From Chloroflexota bacterium (GTDB lineage Bacteria; Chloroflexota; Anaerolineae; UBA1429): a stretch of DNA of 5,426 nucleotides. The translations under genes and the position numbers were made by a program. Where the stretch lies: the NCBI GenBank assembly GCA_012513595.1, contig JAAZBY010000412.1:1-5426 (forward strand), in the 5' to 3' direction. Each line of letters begins with the position of its first letter. The first letter of the stretch is position 1. Below are positions 1 through 5,317 of this stretch, piece by piece. The notes under the pieces are model-generated. The model made no database searches, was not told the DNA's origin, and saw nothing but the letters and a program-made list of their open reading frames with translations.

Positions 1-104
1 AGACCGCGAAGACGGCGCGGCAGACCGCGAAGACGGCGCGGCAGACCGCGAAGACGGCGCGGCAGACCGCGAAGACGGCGCGGAAGACCGCGAAGACGCG
101 CGGA
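1..104. repeat. 21-bp tandem repeat running off the left edge
   Basis: Four head-to-tail 21-bp units (1-21, 22-42, 43-63, 64-84) start with AGACCGCGAAGACGG. They are followed by a fifth unit of 20 bp (85-104) that has lost one G. The first three units are identical, and the fourth differs only at its last base. The array probably continues left of the window. All reading frames are open because the unit is GC-rich and 21 is a multiple of three, so an open frame is not evidence of coding here. A related 20-bp tandem repeat lies in inverted orientation at 5318-5384 and cannot be a coding repeat because its period is not a multiple of three. I therefore take this array as non-coding. Confidence 0.9.
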
Positions 105-232
105 AGACCCCGGGGGTCGTGACGGAGTCGGCCGCCAGCAGCGCTTCAGGATCGGGCTCTAGCCGGCGTTACCGGTAGGGCGGGGTCTTGCCTGCCCCCC
201 GACCGGGGGGAGCCCCGCCCGGCCGGCGGCGG
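105..232 (+). repeat. Composite palindrome/hairpin repeat, left copy
   Basis: This begins with a near-palindrome GACCCCGGGGGTC (106-118). After about 35 bp comes a small hairpin with a TCTA loop (155-164), then GCGTTACCGGTAG (166-178). A nested hairpin follows: outer stem 178-185 with 213-220 (8 bp), conserved unpaired TCTTGCCTG at 186-194 opposite AG at 211-212, and inner stem CCCCCC/GGGGGG (195-200 with 205-210) closed by a GACC loop. It ends in GCCCGGCCGGCGG (217-229). The same parts occur in the same order and orientation at 5158-5311. No protein is encoded. It resembles dispersed intergenic repeats seen in Chloroflexota-like genomes, but I cannot name a described family. Confidence 0.8.
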
Positions 233-260
233 CGAGCTCCGCGCCCCTCGGCTAGCCAAA

Positions 261-315
261 CGTTGTCGTCCCGAGCGGACCGGCGGCTCCGCAGACTCCG
301 CTCGGAATGACAACG
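261..315. repeat. 55-bp inverted repeat of the GTTGTCATTCCGAGCG family
   Basis: Arms CGTTGTCGTCCCGAGCGGA (261-279) and TCCGCTCGGAATGACAACG (297-315) are reverse complements at 17 of 19 positions. They enclose a 17-bp spacer with GGCTCCGCAGAC. The CATTCCGAGCG-type arm is a common dispersed repeat in environmental bacterial genomes and produces spurious peptides such as SERSLRS when translated. A longer relative with its arms swapped lies at 4934-5054, so this copy is inverted relative to that one. The 3' half (279-305) also aligns directly with 5020-5046. Confidence 0.85.
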
Positions 316-441
316 CCAGGGGCGCCGACCCACGCCAGGCCCGCCGTCCCGTCTGAGCGGCCGCAACTTGCCCCGCACCCTCGCTCCTCCCGCCGCGCTC
401 TCGCGACTCCTGTCCCGCCGCAGCCTCGCATCATGTGCCTA

Positions 442-477
442 GTCTTCTCTTCTCCGTGTTCTCCGTGGCTCCGTGTC
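442..477 (-). repeat. Solitary arm of the CCACGGAG palindromic element (element A)
   Basis: On the minus strand this reads as tandem CACGGAG units followed by AAGAGAAGAC. It matches the right arm of element C (3824-3857) at 32 of 34 positions. Unlike elements B and C it has no ACAGGATT section, no core and no opposite arm, so it is a fragment or solo arm. It sits upstream of the pepF promoter. A pyrimidine-rich tract (478-505) follows it, as also happens after B and C. The stretch between the preceding inverted repeat and this arm (316-441) holds nothing I recognise. Confidence 0.8.
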
Positions 478-517
478 TGTTTTCCCTCCCTCTTCCCCCT
501 CCCCCGCGCGCGGCGCC

Positions 518-546
518 TTGAGCCGGCGCGCCTCCTGTGCCATACT
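518..546 (+). promoter_or_regulatory. Probable sigma70-type promoter of pepF
   Basis: TTGAGC (518-523) is separated by exactly 17 bp from CATACT (541-546). The latter is preceded by TGC, which gives an extended -10. The -35 and the -10 each match the consensus at four of six positions. Transcription would start near 552-553 and leave a leader of about 40 nt that contains the ribosome binding site. The hexamers are imperfect, so this is a prediction from spacing and the TG extension. Confidence 0.45.
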
Positions 547-580
547 CCCCCCCGTCGATCCGCCGAACCCCGCCACCCAG

Positions 581-586
581 GGAGGT
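581..586 (+). promoter_or_regulatory. Ribosome binding site of pepF
   Basis: GGAGGT lies 6 nt before the ATG at 593. It fixes that ATG as the start in preference to an in-frame ATG at 473. The earlier ATG has no such site, and the frame after it would add a 40-residue Pro/Arg-rich extension encoded by repeat-flanking, promoter-containing DNA. Confidence 0.8.
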
Positions 587-592
587 TGCCTT

Positions 593-2395
593 ATGCCCGT
601 CACCGTGCCGCCGCGCTCTGAGATCCCTACCCGCTACCGCTGGGACACCCGCTCCATCTTTCCCTCCGACGAGGCCTGGGAGGACGCCTTTGCCGCCCTC
701 TCCGCCGAGGTTGAGACCCTTGGCCGCTTCCAAGGGCGCCTCGCCGAGGGGCCGGCCGTCCTGGCCGACTGCATCGCGACCATCGAGGCGGCCCTCCGCC
801 GCATGGGGCACCTGTACGTCTATGCGTCCAACTATCACGACGTCGATACCGGCGACCAGGCCGCCTCCGCCCGGCATGACCGGGCCGTGTCCCTCTACGG
901 CCGGGTGGCCGCCAGCACGGCCTACCTCTCGCCGGAGATGATCGCCATCGGCTTCCCCACCCTGCGCCGCTGGCTGGCCGCGGAGCCGCGCCTGGCCCAC
1001 TATGCCCACCACGTCGACGAGCTCGAGCGGCTGGAGCAGCACGTCCGCTCGGCCGAGGTCGAGACGCTCCTCGGCGGCCTGAGCGATCCCTTCCGCTCGA
1101 CCACGGCCATCCACGGCATCCTGGCCGACGCCGACCTGACCTTCGCCCCGGCGCACGCCTCGGACGGCACCGCCCTCGACGTGGCCCAGGGCTCCATCGA
1201 CGCCCTGCTCATGCATGAGGACCGCGAGGCCCGCCGCACGGCCTGGGAGTCGTACGCCGACGCGCACCTGGCCGTCAAGAACACCATGGCCGCCTGCATG
1301 GCCACCGGCGTCAAGCAGCGCGTCTACCTGGCCCGGGCGCGGGGCTTTTCCACGGCGCTCGAGGCGGCCCTCTACCCGAACAACATCCCCACGGCCGTCT
1401 ACCACAACGTGGTTGACACCTTCCGCGCCAACCTGCCCACCTGGCATCGCTACTGGCGCATCCGTCGGCGGGCGCTGGGGCTCGCTGCGCAGCACGTCTA
1501 TGACATCAAGGCCCCGCTGTCGCGGGTCAAGCCGCGGGTGTCGTTCGAGGAGGGGCTGGGCTACGTCCTCCAGGGGCTGGAGCCGTTGGGCCCCGAGTAC
1601 GTCGAGACGGTGCGGCGCGGCGTCGTGGAGGAGCGCTGGGTCGACGTGCTGCCGAACAAGGGCAAGCGCGCCGGCGCCTATTCCACCGGGCACCCGGGCA
1701 CGCACCCGTTCATCCTGATGTCGTGGACCGACGACCTCGAGTCGGTCAGTACCCTGGCGCATGAGCTGGGGCACTCGCTGCACACCTATCACACCACCCA
1801 CACCCAGCCCTACGTCTACGCCGACTATGCCATCTTTGTGGCCGAGGTGCCCTCCAACCTGAGCCAGGCGCTGGTGCGCCGCCACCTGTTGGAGACGCAT
1901 CCCGATCGCGACTTTCAGATCGCCGTGATCGAAGAGGCCATGTCGAACTTTCACCGCTACTTTTTCCTTATGCCGACGCTGGCGCGGTTCGAGCTGGAGA
2001 TGCACACCCGCATCGAGCGGGGCGAGGCGCTCACGGCCGACAGCCTCATGGCGCTGATGACCGCGCTCTTCCGCGAGGCCTACGGCGGGGAGGTGGAGGT
2101 GGACCCGGCCAGGGTGGGGATCACCTGGGCGCAGTTCCCGACGCACCTGTACCTGAACTACTATGTGTACCAGTACACGACGGGGATTTCGGGGGCGCAC
2201 GCCTTGGCCCGGCCGATCCTGGAGGGGCGCGACGCGGCGCTGGCCCGCTACCTGGAGTTCCTGGCGGCCGGCTCGAGCCTGTGCCCGCTGGACGCGCTGC
2301 GCCGCGCCGGGGTGGACATGACCACGCCCGAGCCGATCCAAGCCGGGTTTGACTACCTAGCCAGCCTAGTAGACCGCCTGGACGCGCTGCTGTAG
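593..2395 (+). CDS. pepF: Oligoendopeptidase F-type M3 family zinc metallopeptidase
   Basis: A 600-residue cytoplasmic zinc endopeptidase that cleaves short peptides, probably finishing the breakdown of imported or proteasome/protease-generated oligopeptides. The N-terminus (RSEIPTRYRWDTRSIFPSDE, residues 8-27) is the typical PepF opening. An oligopeptidase F N-terminal helical region follows at roughly 115-185, and the M3 catalytic domain spans roughly 205-585. The zinc site is HELGH, with His390, catalytic Glu391 and His394. The third ligand is most likely Glu418 in FVAEVPSN, 24 residues after the second His. The aromatic segment THLYLNYYVYQYTTGISGA (517-535) is the family's C-terminal substrate-cleft region. 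The length is normal for PepF, all key residues are present and no signal peptide is seen. The start is chosen by GGAGGT at 581-586. A promoter is predicted at 518-546, and palindromic element B begins about 15 bp after the stop. The family assignment is firm; substrate specificity is not inferable. Confidence 0.96.
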   Translation: MPVTVPPRSEIPTRYRWDTRSIFPSDEAWEDAFAALSAEVETLGRFQGRLAEGPAVLADCIATIEAALRRMGHLYVYASNYHDVDTGDQAASARHDRAVSLYGRVAASTAYLSPEMIAIGFPTLRRWLAAEPRLAHYAHHVDELERLEQHVRSAEVETLLGGLSDPFRSTTAIHGILADADLTFAPAHASDGTALDVAQGSIDALLMHEDREARRTAWESYADAHLAVKNTMAACMATGVKQRVYLARARGFSTALEAALYPNNIPTAVYHNVVDTFRANLPTWHRYWRIRRRALGLAAQHVYDIKAPLSRVKPRVSFEEGLGYVLQGLEPLGPEYVETVRRGVVEERWVDVLPNKGKRAGAYSTGHPGTHPFILMSWTDDLESVSTLAHELGHSLHTYHTTHTQPYVYADYAIFVAEVPSNLSQALVRRHLLETHPDRDFQIAVIEEAMSNFHRYFFLMPTLARFELEMHTRIERGEALTADSLMALMTALFREAYGGEVEVDPARVGITWAQFPTHLYLNYYVYQYTTGISGAHALARPILEGRDAALARYLEFLAAGSSLCPLDALRRAGVDMTTPEPIQAGFDYLASLVDRLDALL

Positions 2396-2409
2396 GGGAA
2401 GAAGGAACA

Positions 2410-2667
2410 CCACGGAGGCACGGAGGGCACGGAGAAGAGAAGAAAAGCGACCACGGAGACACGGAGAGCACGGAGAAGACAAGAAGAGACAGGATTTACA
2501 GGATTGACAGGATTACCGGCCACAGCACACCCTGGCGCCGCCGCGTTCCTCTTCCCAATCCTGTAAATCCTGTTAATCCTGTCCTTCTTCTCTTGTCTTC
2601 TCTTCTCCGTGCTCTCCGTGCCCTCCGTGCCTCCGTGTTGGAATTCTCTTCTCTTCTCCCCCGTCCT
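2410..2667. repeat. Palindromic intergenic element B (CCACGGAG / ACAGGATT family)
   Basis: A long imperfect palindrome that fills the pepF-isomerase gap. The left arm has tandem CACGGAG units (2411-2478, partly duplicated) followed by a 9-bp-period ACAGGATTN triplet (2488-2514). The right arm mirrors this: AATCCTGT triplets (2557-2583), then CTTCTCTTCTCCGTG-type units (2595-2640). The 42-bp core (2515-2556) is not palindromic. Its reverse complement matches the core of element C at 38 of 42 positions, including 27 consecutive identical bases. A shared flank TTCTCTTCTCTTCTCCC follows (2644-2660, then to 2667). Its translations (HGGTEGTE, NPVNPVNPV) are well-known spurious products. In RNA it could form a very long hairpin that might end or protect the pepF transcript. 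No transposase is present, so MITE-like is only a description. Confidence 0.9.
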
Positions 2668-2685
2668 CCACCGACCACCCAGTAC

Positions 2686-2690
2686 AGGAG
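2686..2690 (+). promoter_or_regulatory. Ribosome binding site of the isomerase gene
   Basis: AGGAG lies 5 nt before the ATG at 2696 and selects it over an in-frame ATG at 2609, which lies inside the arm of repeat element B. I see no convincing -35/-10 pair between the repeat and this site. The gene may be transcribed from within the element or by read-through from pepF. Confidence 0.75.
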
Positions 2691-2695
2691 CAGCC

Positions 2696-3658
2696 ATGAA
2701 CCGTCTGTCCGTCATTACCGCCTTCCTGGGCACGGCGCGCAACCGCTACATGACCTACCAGCCCGAACGCTCCCTCGCCGAAAAGTTCGCCCTGGCCGCC
2801 CGCATCGAGGGGCTCGACGGCCTGGAGCTGGCCTACCCCGCCGACTTTTCCGAGCCGGCCCTGCTGGCCCGCCTCCTCGATGACGCGGGCCTGGGGGTCT
2901 CCGGCGTCAACTTTCGCTCCCGGCGCACCGGGCAGTGGTGGCGGGGGTCCTTCTCCTCGGCACACGCCGCGGAGCGGCAGGAGGTGGTGGACGATCTGCG
3001 CCGCTGCATCGACCTCGCCGCCGCCCTGGGCTGCCGGCGCATCACCACCTGCCCGCTGAACGACGGCGCCGATGCCCCCTTGGAGATCGATTACATCCAG
3101 GCCTGGGACGCCGCCGCCGAGGCCTTGGCCGCTGCCTGTGCCCACGACCCCGCCACCCGCATCGCCATCGAGTACAAACTGTCGGATCCGCGGGCGCGCT
3201 GCCTGTTCGGCACCGCCGGCGAGGTGGCTACCTTTGCCGGCATCGTCGGGGCCGACAACCTCGGCGCCACGCTGGACATCGGCCACGCCCTGTACGCCGG
3301 GGAGAACGCCGCCTCGGCGGCGGTGCTGTTGGCCAGGGCCGGGCGGCTCTTTTACGTGCACCTGAACGACAACGACGGCCGTTGGGATTGGGACATGCTC
3401 CCCGGCCAGTACCACGTGTGGGAGTTCGTGGAGCTGTTCTACACCCTCAGGCGGCTGGGGTACGACGAGGACTGGTACGCCTTTGACGTCTTCCCCAAGG
3501 AGATCGACACGGCGGAGAACTACTCCGCGGCGCTGAGGCTGACGCGTTCGCTGGAGGCGCTGGCGGCGCGCATCGATGAGGGCCAGATGGCCGCGCTGAT
3601 GGCGGAGCGGAACCCAGCGCGCACCATGCCATACCTGTACGGGTTACTGGGGCTGTAG
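2696..3658 (+). CDS. Xylose isomerase-like TIM-barrel sugar isomerase, probable two-metal aldose-ketose isomerase
   Basis: A 320-residue protein of the xylose isomerase-like TIM-barrel superfamily (AP_endonuc_2 fold), predicted cytoplasmic. The sequence shows the usual barrel-end motifs: IEYK (Glu159), LDIGHA (Asp194, His197), YVHLNDND (His222), WDWD (Asp231, Asp233) and FDVFP (Asp264). From memory of the family, Glu159, Asp194, His222 and Asp264 match the structural metal site of L-rhamnose and xylose isomerases. His197 with Asp231 and Asp233 matches the second, catalytic metal site. Single-metal epimerases of the fold lack that second set. This favours a true aldose-ketose isomerase over an epimerase or endonuclease IV-type enzyme. 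The substrate is unknown; rhamnose-like sugars are only a guess. No kinase, aldolase or sugar transporter lies beside it. The start is chosen by AGGAG at 2686-2690. Repeat elements B and C, in opposite orientations, flank the gene closely. Superfamily membership is firm; the product name is not. Confidence 0.88.
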   Translation: MNRLSVITAFLGTARNRYMTYQPERSLAEKFALAARIEGLDGLELAYPADFSEPALLARLLDDAGLGVSGVNFRSRRTGQWWRGSFSSAHAAERQEVVDDLRRCIDLAAALGCRRITTCPLNDGADAPLEIDYIQAWDAAAEALAAACAHDPATRIAIEYKLSDPRARCLFGTAGEVATFAGIVGADNLGATLDIGHALYAGENAASAAVLLARAGRLFYVHLNDNDGRWDWDMLPGQYHVWEFVELFYTLRRLGYDEDWYAFDVFPKEIDTAENYSAALRLTRSLEALAARIDEGQMAALMAERNPARTMPYLYGLLGL

Positions 3659-3674
3659 GGAGCGGAGAATTGAA

Positions 3675-3885
3675 CCACGGAGGCACAGAGGGCACGGAGA
3701 AGATAAGAGAAGAGAAGAAGGACAGGATTCACAGGATTTACAGGACTGGGGAAGGGAACGGGGCGGCGCCAGGGTGTGCTGTGGCCGGTAATCCTGTCAA
3801 TCCTGTAAATCCTGTCTGCTCCGGTCTTCTCTTCTCCGTGCTCTCCGTGTCTCCGTGGCAGATTTCTCTTCTCTTCTCCCGTCCT
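3675..3885. repeat. Palindromic intergenic element C, inverted copy of element B
   Basis: The palindrome fills the whole space between the converging isomerase and popT genes. The left arm is CCACGGAG-type units (3675-3702) and ACAGGATT units (3721-3746). The core is at 3748-3789. The right arm is AATCCTGT units (3790-3815) and CTTCTCCGTG units (3824-3858). A flank TTCTCTTCTCTTCTCCC (3864-3880) plus GTCCT (3881-3885) is shared with element B. The core reads as the reverse complement of B's core, so the two elements point in opposite directions. The flank reaches the first two bases of the popT stop codon on the plus strand (stop at 3884-3886). As a long stem between convergent genes it is well placed to act as a bidirectional transcription end, but it has no classic stem plus U-tract. 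Confidence 0.9.
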
Positions 3886-4750
3886 ATGCGGCCTCGGCCG
3901 GGCCGGTGCGGCTTAGCCCGTAGGCCGCCGCCGCCCCCGCCGCAAACGCCGCCACGCTGCCGATCAGGCCCGAGGAGGCCGGATTCTCCGGCCAGAGGCC
4001 GTACAGCGCCCCCACGATCAGCCCCAGCACCGCATAGTAGGCCGGCGCCGGCGCCCTTTTGATGATCGCGTCGATCACTTTGGAGAAGGCCAGTATCCCC
4101 AACACCGCCCCCAGCCCGGCCGGCACCAGCACGCCCCAGTCGATCTGCAGCTCCAGCAGGCGGCCGATGGCGTCCACCACCTTGGTGTAGACGCCGGTCA
4201 GCATCCAGATGTACGAGCCGTCCAGCCCGGGCGTCACCGAGGCGCCGCCGGCCAGGAAAGAGGCCCCCCCGTAAAAGGCCACCGCGCGGGCGCCCGTCAG
4301 GCTGGCCAGGCCCCCGTCGACGAGCGATTGCACCGAGCGCAGCCCCAGCACGATGCCCAGCCCCACCAGGAAGGCCACCGCGCGCCCGGCGGTCGGGCGC
4401 ATGTCCCCGTGCAGCCGCAGGACCGTCGGCACCGTGCCGATCAGGAGGCCCATGAAAAAGAAGGCCAGCGGCACCGGGTAGTTCTCAGCCAGCACGGTGA
4501 CCACCCGGCTAAAGACGACCAGGGAGACGACCATCCCCCCGCCGAGCGGGACCAGGAAGGCCAGGAACTCGCGCCAGCGCCGCGGCTGCACAAAGAGGTT
4601 GCCGACCACGTCGACGAACTGCTCATAGATGCCCATGACGATGAGGATGAGGCCGCCGCCGATGCCGGGGACCAGATGGGTCAGGCCGTAGACCATGCCT
4701 TTGGCGGCCAGGAAGAGGGCGGCGCCGACGGAGTGCAGGGATAGGCGCAT
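3884..4750 (-). CDS. popT: DUF368 family polyprenyl-phosphate translocase (PopT-like)
   Basis: A 288-residue, strongly hydrophobic multi-pass membrane protein of the DUF368 family. Members were recently shown to move undecaprenyl phosphate back from the outer to the inner leaflet of the cytoplasmic membrane, so that the lipid carrier can be reused for peptidoglycan and other envelope polymers. Two related re-entrant-type motifs mark the internal repeat of the family: LVPGIGGGLILIVMGIYE (residues 26-43) and VTPGLDGSYIWMLTGVYT (172-189). The Gly/Pro-rich PG-x-x-G pattern is kept in both. Hydrophobic segments lie at about 62-86, 94-111, 122-138, 155-170, 206-222, 236-253 and 262-279. Length is near the family norm. 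The start ATG at 4750 is supported by AGGAG at 4756-4760 and an extended -10 promoter further upstream. Longer in-frame starts would run through promoter and repeat DNA. The stop lies directly at the edge of repeat element C. Function is assigned by family only. Confidence 0.92.
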   Translation of the reverse strand: MRLSLHSVGAALFLAAKGMVYGLTHLVPGIGGGLILIVMGIYEQFVDVVGNLFVQPRRWREFLAFLVPLGGGMVVSLVVFSRVVTVLAENYPVPLAFFFMGLLIGTVPTVLRLHGDMRPTAGRAVAFLVGLGIVLGLRSVQSLVDGGLASLTGARAVAFYGGASFLAGGASVTPGLDGSYIWMLTGVYTKVVDAIGRLLELQIDWGVLVPAGLGAVLGILAFSKVIDAIIKRAPAPAYYAVLGLIVGALYGLWPENPASSGLIGSVAAFAAGAAAAYGLSRTGPAEAA

Positions 4751-4755
4751 GGTAG

Positions 4756-4760
4756 CTCCT
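4756..4760 (-). promoter_or_regulatory. Ribosome binding site of popT
   Basis: On the minus strand AGGAG (within AAAGGAG, 4756-4762) precedes the ATG by 5 nt. This decides the start at 4750. It rules out the 141-residue upstream extension, which would be translated from the promoter and the GC-rich repeat region. Confidence 0.85.
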
Positions 4761-4787
4761 TTGCGGGTAAGCGCAGGGTCGACGGCC

Positions 4788-4817
4788 ATTATAGCAGGGG
4801 GCAGCCGGGAGGGCCAA
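4788..4817 (-). promoter_or_regulatory. Extended -10 promoter of popT
   Basis: On the minus strand a perfect TGCTATAAT (TATAAT at 4793-4788) stands out in very GC-rich DNA. TTGGCC (4817-4812) lies 18 bp upstream and matches the -35 consensus at four of six positions. Transcription would start near 4781, giving a leader of about 30 nt that contains the ribosome binding site. This points to sigma70-type transcription of popT on its own. Confidence 0.7.
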
Positions 4818-4933
4818 AGGGCGGGCGTCGCCGGCGGGCCGGCGTCGTGCCGCGAGGTGTGGGCGTCGCCCGCGGGCGGGCGGCTTGCCGGTACGTGCGG
4901 GACGGCGGGCCTGCCGTAGAGCGGCGCCCCTAC
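4818..4933. other. GC-rich non-coding spacer upstream of popT
   Basis: No gene is supported here. The stretch contains GGGCGTCGCC twice (near 4823 and 4861), each followed by a CGGGC-type run. It also contains small G/C stems such as CGCCGGCGGGCCGGCG. It ends in CTCTACGG-complementary and GGCGCCCCTAC sequence that looks like a worn dispersed repeat. It separates the popT promoter from the right-hand repeat cluster. Confidence 0.5.
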
Positions 4934-5054
4934 CGTTGTCATTCCGAGCGCAGCGAGGATTCTCGTCTTTGTGTTGCCGCGCGCGGAAGCTAGGCCAAGA
5001 CGAGGTCGCGGCCGGCAGACCGGCTGCTCCGAAGACTCCGCTCGGGACGACAAG
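4934..5054. repeat. Long inverted repeat of the GTTGTCATTCCGAGCG family
   Basis: Arms TTGTCATTCCGAGCG (4936-4950) and CGCTCGGGACGACAA (5039-5053) are reverse complements at 13 of 15 positions. They are separated by about 90 bp that includes an inner pair, TCTCGTCTT (4961-4969) and AAGACGAG (4997-5004). The segment 5020-5046 aligns directly with 279-305 of the left element. Both are members of one dispersed family; this one has the longer middle and the opposite arm order. No protein is supported here. Confidence 0.8.
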
Positions 5055-5123
5055 GCGGGAGGCCTGCCGCGGCCGGACGGGCGCGAGCCCCCCGGATCGC
5101 AGCAGTCGGGCTCGCCGCCTTCA

Positions 5124-5136
5124 GACCCCCGGGGTC
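5124..5136. repeat. Near-palindrome GACCCCCGGGGTC
   Basis: This is one of three related GACCCC/GGGGTC near-palindromes in the window (also 106-118 and 5158-5171). It sits between the inverted repeat at 4934-5054 and the right composite repeat. It may be the remains of a further copy of the composite repeat or part of its 5' end. Confidence 0.6.
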
Positions 5137-5157
5137 CCGGGCCCGTCTGCGGGCCAA

Positions 5158-5311
5158 GACCCCCGGGGGTCATGATGCCGCCCGGCTAAAGCCGGCCAAA
5201 GCCGGCTCCGGAGCGAATACGCGTCTTGAGCCCCCTTTAGGGGGCGTTACTGGTAGCCAGGGGTCTTGCCTGCCCCCCGCATGGGGGGAGCCCCTGGCGC
5301 CCGGCCGGCGG
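5158..5311 (+). repeat. Composite palindrome/hairpin repeat, right copy
   Basis: This opens with the perfect 14-bp palindrome GACCCCCGGGGGTC (5158-5171). Then come hairpins CCGGC-TAAA-GCCGG (5182-5195) and GCCCCC-TTTA-GGGGGC (5230-5245). Next is GCGTTACTGGTAG (5244-5256) and the nested hairpin: outer stem 5256-5263 with 5291-5298 (8 bp), unpaired TCTTGCCTG (5264-5272) opposite AG, inner CCCCCC/GGGGGG (5273-5278 with 5283-5288) and loop GCAT. It ends in GCCCGGCCGGCGG (5299-5311). The order matches 105-229, and the sequence between the palindrome and GCGTTAC is about 25 bp longer here. It is non-coding. Confidence 0.8.
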
Positions 5312-5317
5312 AGAGCC

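Noticed and set aside
1..104. CRISPR array
   Set aside because: The units are contiguous 21-bp repeats with no spacers, and no cas gene is present.
473..592. Longer N-terminus of PepF from the ATG at 473
   Set aside because: It would add a Pro/Arg-rich stretch encoded by the predicted promoter and leader. The ATG at 593 has a perfect GGAGGT and a typical PepF N-terminus.
431..2341. A 636-residue minus-strand open frame across pepF
   Set aside because: It lies antisense to a complete M3 peptidase, is Val/Gly/Arg-rich with no domain, and begins and ends without regard to signals. Long antisense frames are expected opposite GC-rich coding DNA.
2609..2695. Longer N-terminus of the isomerase from the ATG at 2609
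   Set aside because: It is encoded by the arm and flank of repeat element B. The ATG at 2696 has AGGAG 5 nt upstream and begins the barrel directly.
2353..2742. Small open frames with HGGTEGTE, DRINRIYRI or NPVNPVNPV peptides, here and at 3670-4062
   Set aside because: They are translations of the palindromic elements B and C, with period-7 and period-9 DNA repeats, and are not genes.
2573..3415. A 280-residue minus-strand frame opposite the isomerase gene
   Set aside because: It is antisense to a gene with complete catalytic motifs and runs into repeat element B. It has no recognisable domain.
4751..5173. A 141-residue N-terminal extension of PopT
   Set aside because: It would be translated through the popT ribosome binding site, the TGCTATAAT promoter and repeat DNA, and shows no membrane or domain features.
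4885..5189. Plus-strand frames giving peptides such as SFRAQRGFSS
   Set aside because: They translate the GTTGTCATTCCGAGCG inverted repeat and neighbouring repeats. They have no ribosome binding site or domain.
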